Assembly: GCA_027315005.1 (NCBI GenBank)
Contig: DAHUZT010000034.1
Location: 1-34,041 of the forward strand
DNA: 34,041 nt
From: Acidimicrobiaceae bacterium
Lineage (GTDB): Bacteria > Actinomycetota > Acidimicrobiia > Acidimicrobiales > RAAP-2
Direction: 5' to 3'
Shown here: positions 31,944-34,041 of the stretch, piece by piece
Layout: each line of letters starts with the position of its first letter
Position numbering within the stretch: position 1 is the stretch's first letter
Program-made: the position numbers and the translations under genes
The notes under the pieces: model-generated
What the model saw: only the letters and a program-made list of their open reading frames with translations
Databases searched by the model: none
What the model was told of the DNA's origin: nothing

Positions 31944-34041
31944 ATGGCGCTCAAGATCGAGGATTACGGATTGATCGGCGATCTGCATACGACGGCTCTT
32001 GTCGGTCGCGACGGATCGATCGACTGGCTCTGCCTTCCCCGGTTCGACTCTGCAGCGTGTTTCGCCAAACTGCTCGGTGACGAGGGGAACGGGGCCTGGC
32101 GCATCGCTCCCAGGGCCCAGGCTGTCTCCACCCACCGGCACTACCGCGGTGACACGCTCGTCCTCGAGTCCGAATTCGTCACCGACGAGGGAACCGTTCG
32201 GATCACCGACTGCATGCCCATACGCGAGAGACACCCTGAAGTGGTCCGTCTGGTCGAAGGCGTTCGTGGCAAGGTTGCCATGGAGATGCAGCTGACAATT
32301 CGCTTCGGGTACGGGCAAGTGGTGCCCTGGGTGCGGCGAATGGACGGCACACTCCTCGCAATCGCCGGTCCCGATGCCCTGTCGTTGTGGACTCCCATCG
32401 AATGCGAAGGGAGGGACTTCGCCACGACGGCAGAGTTCACCATCTCCGAAGGTCAGCAGGTCCCCTTCTCATTGAGTTGGTTCCCAGCAAACGAATCCCC
32501 CCCGCGACCGGTGGATGCGGGTTATGCGATTCGAGATACTGAACTCTGGTGGACCGAGTGGTCTTCGCACTGCATCTATGAGGGTGACTATCGCGAGCAG
32601 GTGATCCGATCCCTCATCACCCTGAAAGCACTCACCTACGCTCCTACGGGTGGGATCGTTGCCGCGGCGACGACGTCACTACCTGAGACACTTGGGGGTA
32701 GCCGGAACTGGGACTACCGGTTCTGCTGGTTGCGTGATGCCACCTTGACGCTCGAATCCTTGATGCGCGGAGGATACTTCCAAGAGGCGATGGAGTGGCG
32801 AGACTGGCTGCTTCGTGCGACGGCGGGCGATCCTTCGCAGATGCAGATCATGTACGGCGCGGCGGGGGAGCGCCGTCTCGACGAGTGGGAAGTCGACTGG
32901 TTGTCCGGCTACGAGGGTTCGACACCGATTCGGATCGGAAACGCCGCCGCTGCCCAGTTCCAACTCGATGTCTTCGGAGAGGTGATGTCGGCGCTGTTCG
33001 AGTCGGAGACCGCGGACCATCGTGACGATTCACCAACCTGGTCGTTTCAGCTTGCGCTCATGGACTTTCTCGAAGATGGTTGGCGGCAGCCCGATGACGG
33101 GATCTGGGAAGTCCGAGGCCCTCGCCGACATTTCACCCACACCAAGGTGATGGCCTGGGTCGCCATCGACCGGGCGATCAAGACGGCCGAACAGTTCAAG
33201 ATGCCCGGTCCCATCTCGCGCTGGCGGCAGATCCGACAGGAAATTCATGATCAGGTCTGTGATCAGGGATTCAACGCCTCGAAAGGTTCCTTCACCCAGT
33301 ACTACGGTTCCGAACAGTTGGACGCCAGCCTGCTCATGATCCCGATCGTGGGTTTCCTCCCCGCTCACGATCCACGCGTCCGTGGGACCATAGATGCAAT
33401 CGAGCGTGAACTGATCGACGGTGGGTTCGTCCTTCGCTACCGGCCGGTCGACACAGGCGATGTGGATGGGCTAGTCGGGCGCGAGGGTGCGTTTCTCGCC
33501 TGCTCATTCTGGTTCGTCGACTGCCTTTCGATGCTGGGTCGGGATCGAGATGCCCGCCAGCTTCTCGACCGTCTGCTCAACTTGAGCAATGACCTGGGTC
33601 TCCTGTCCGAGGAGTACGACCCGGTAGCCGGCGAACTGGTGGGCAACTTCCCTCAGGCGTTCTCCCACGTTTCACTCGTCAACTCGGTTTCGAAGCTGGG
33701 TGGTCACGAGAAGCCGACTTCGGACCACGTGGTGCTGGGATTGGCTCGTCGGAATCTGAGCAAGAGTGGTGCGCGCCATCTGCACCTGGGCGCACTCCCG
33801 GAGACCGAAGATCGGGGTCGCCGACCGAAGAATCAATCGGGGCCGGTTGGGAGGAGCGACCCCAAGAAGTCTGCCACAAAGGAGTCTGTGACCAAGAAGG
33901 CCGCACCCAAGAAGGCTGCACCCAAGAAGGCTGCACCCAAGAAGGCCGCACCCAAGAAGGCCGCACCCAAGAAGGCCGCACCCAAGAAGGCCGCACCCAA
34001 GAAGGCTGCACCCAAGAAGGCTGCGACCGGTAGGGACGCGG
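31944..34041 (+). CDS. GH15 glucoamylase/trehalase with KKAAP-repeat tail (3' end beyond window)
   Basis: At least 699 residues, running off the right edge. It begins MALKIEDYGLIGDLHTTALVGRDGSIDWLC, the standard GH15 N-terminal beta domain of bacterial glucoamylases and actinobacterial trehalases. Catalytic-domain blocks are NWDYRFCWLRDATLTLESLM (255-274), DEWEVDWLSGYEGSTPIRIGN and LLSEEYDPVAGELVGNFPQAFSH, the last probably holding a catalytic Glu. It probably hydrolyses trehalose or alpha-glucans in the cytosol, as no signal peptide is seen. After the domain ends (near residue 620) comes an unusual lysine-rich linker and nine KKAAP-type repeats (651-695), like histone H1/AlgP tails. GAGGGC lies just before the ATG. 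Confidence 0.92.
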   Translation, partial: MALKIEDYGLIGDLHTTALVGRDGSIDWLCLPRFDSAACFAKLLGDEGNGAWRIAPRAQAVSTHRHYRGDTLVLESEFVTDEGTVRITDCMPIRERHPEVVRLVEGVRGKVAMEMQLTIRFGYGQVVPWVRRMDGTLLAIAGPDALSLWTPIECEGRDFATTAEFTISEGQQVPFSLSWFPANESPPRPVDAGYAIRDTELWWTEWSSHCIYEGDYREQVIRSLITLKALTYAPTGGIVAAATTSLPETLGGSRNWDYRFCWLRDATLTLESLMRGGYFQEAMEWRDWLLRATAGDPSQMQIMYGAAGERRLDEWEVDWLSGYEGSTPIRIGNAAAAQFQLDVFGEVMSALFESETADHRDDSPTWSFQLALMDFLEDGWRQPDDGIWEVRGPRRHFTHTKVMAWVAIDRAIKTAEQFKMPGPISRWRQIRQEIHDQVCDQGFNASKGSFTQYYGSEQLDASLLMIPIVGFLPAHDPRVRGTIDAIERELIDGGFVLRYRPVDTGDVDGLVGREGAFLACSFWFVDCLSMLGRDRDARQLLDRLLNLSNDLGLLSEEYDPVAGELVGNFPQAFSHVSLVNSVSKLGGHEKPTSDHVVLGLARRNLSKSGARHLHLGALPETEDRGRRPKNQSGPVGRSDPKKSATKESVTKKAAPKKAAPKKAAPKKAAPKKAAPKKAAPKKAAPKKAAPKKAATGRDA
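33894..34028 (+). repeat. 15-bp coding tandem repeat (KKAAP x9)
   Basis: Nine consecutive 15-bp units AAGAAGGCYGCACCC, the last degenerate (GCG ACC), encode KKAAP in the GH15 frame. Units differ only by C/T at the third position of the first Ala codon, which suggests slippage expansion with little divergence. The opposite strand also reads open, giving a spurious repetitive peptide. Confidence 0.95.

Noticed and set aside
33679-34015. Minus-strand repetitive peptides (SWVRP and GAAFL repeats)
   Set aside because: They are translations of the opposite strand of the KKAAP-coding repeat inside the GH15 gene.

Overview
The window looks like a chromosomal segment of a high-GC actinobacterium, plausibly an uncultured Acidimicrobiia-like lineage; this is inferred from gene content, with no rRNA or marker gene present. 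Supporting signs are frequent GTG starts, 4-bp GTGA overlaps between genes, an SCO6745-family protein, a MarP-type membrane serine protease, several actinobacterial acyl-CoA enzymes and a KstR-like operator. I saw no tRNA, rRNA, IS element or CRISPR array.

Layout. 1-3 kb: a DJ-1/PfpI protein, a three-part GNAT fusion and a stand-alone GNAT. 3-7.6 kb, minus strand: an SCO6745-family protein, an aldo/keto reductase, an APH-type kinase fused to a DUF6285-like tail, and an AttH/DUF7065-like protein; an array of 18-bp modules lies between the first two. 7.8-11.5 kb, plus: a TrpB2-type tryptophan synthase beta subunit without TrpA and a large secreted alpha/beta-hydrolase-like protein. 11.7-15.4 kb, plus: a complete Zn/Mn ABC importer (lipoprotein, ATPase, two permeases) behind an AT-rich Zur-like operator. 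15.4-24.6 kb, minus: a catabolic cluster with two GlcD-type flavoenzymes, an IlvX-like TPP enzyme, an alpha/beta hydrolase, enoyl-CoA hydratase, acyl-CoA dehydrogenase, an internally deleted acyl-CoA ligase remnant and an SDR. 24.8-28.3 kb, minus: a zinc alcohol dehydrogenase remnant, a HAD hydrolase, an unrecognised protein with a possible nuclease motif, and a beta-class DNA methyltransferase with a C-terminal extension. 28.5-34 kb: a seven-repeat lipoprotein and an RDD membrane protein (minus), then a MarP-like protease and a GH15 glucoamylase/trehalase (plus). The GH15 ends in a KKAAP-repeat tail that runs towards the right edge.

How the genes may work together. The 15.4-24.6 kb cluster combines 2-hydroxyacid oxidation and TPP chemistry (three genes joined by GTGA overlaps) with beta-oxidation steps. 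An exact match to the KstR consensus lies just upstream of the acyl-CoA dehydrogenase gene, and the mix of gene types recalls the hsd4A/fadE26-27/fadD17/ilvX neighbourhood of Mycobacterium tuberculosis, so steroid or branched acyl-CoA catabolism is a reasonable hypothesis. The methyltransferase and its overlapping partner look like a restriction-modification-type or other DNA-modification module and are the best candidate here for a poorly described system. Two genes in the window keep their beginning and end but lack the middle, which suggests recent gene decay or an assembly effect.
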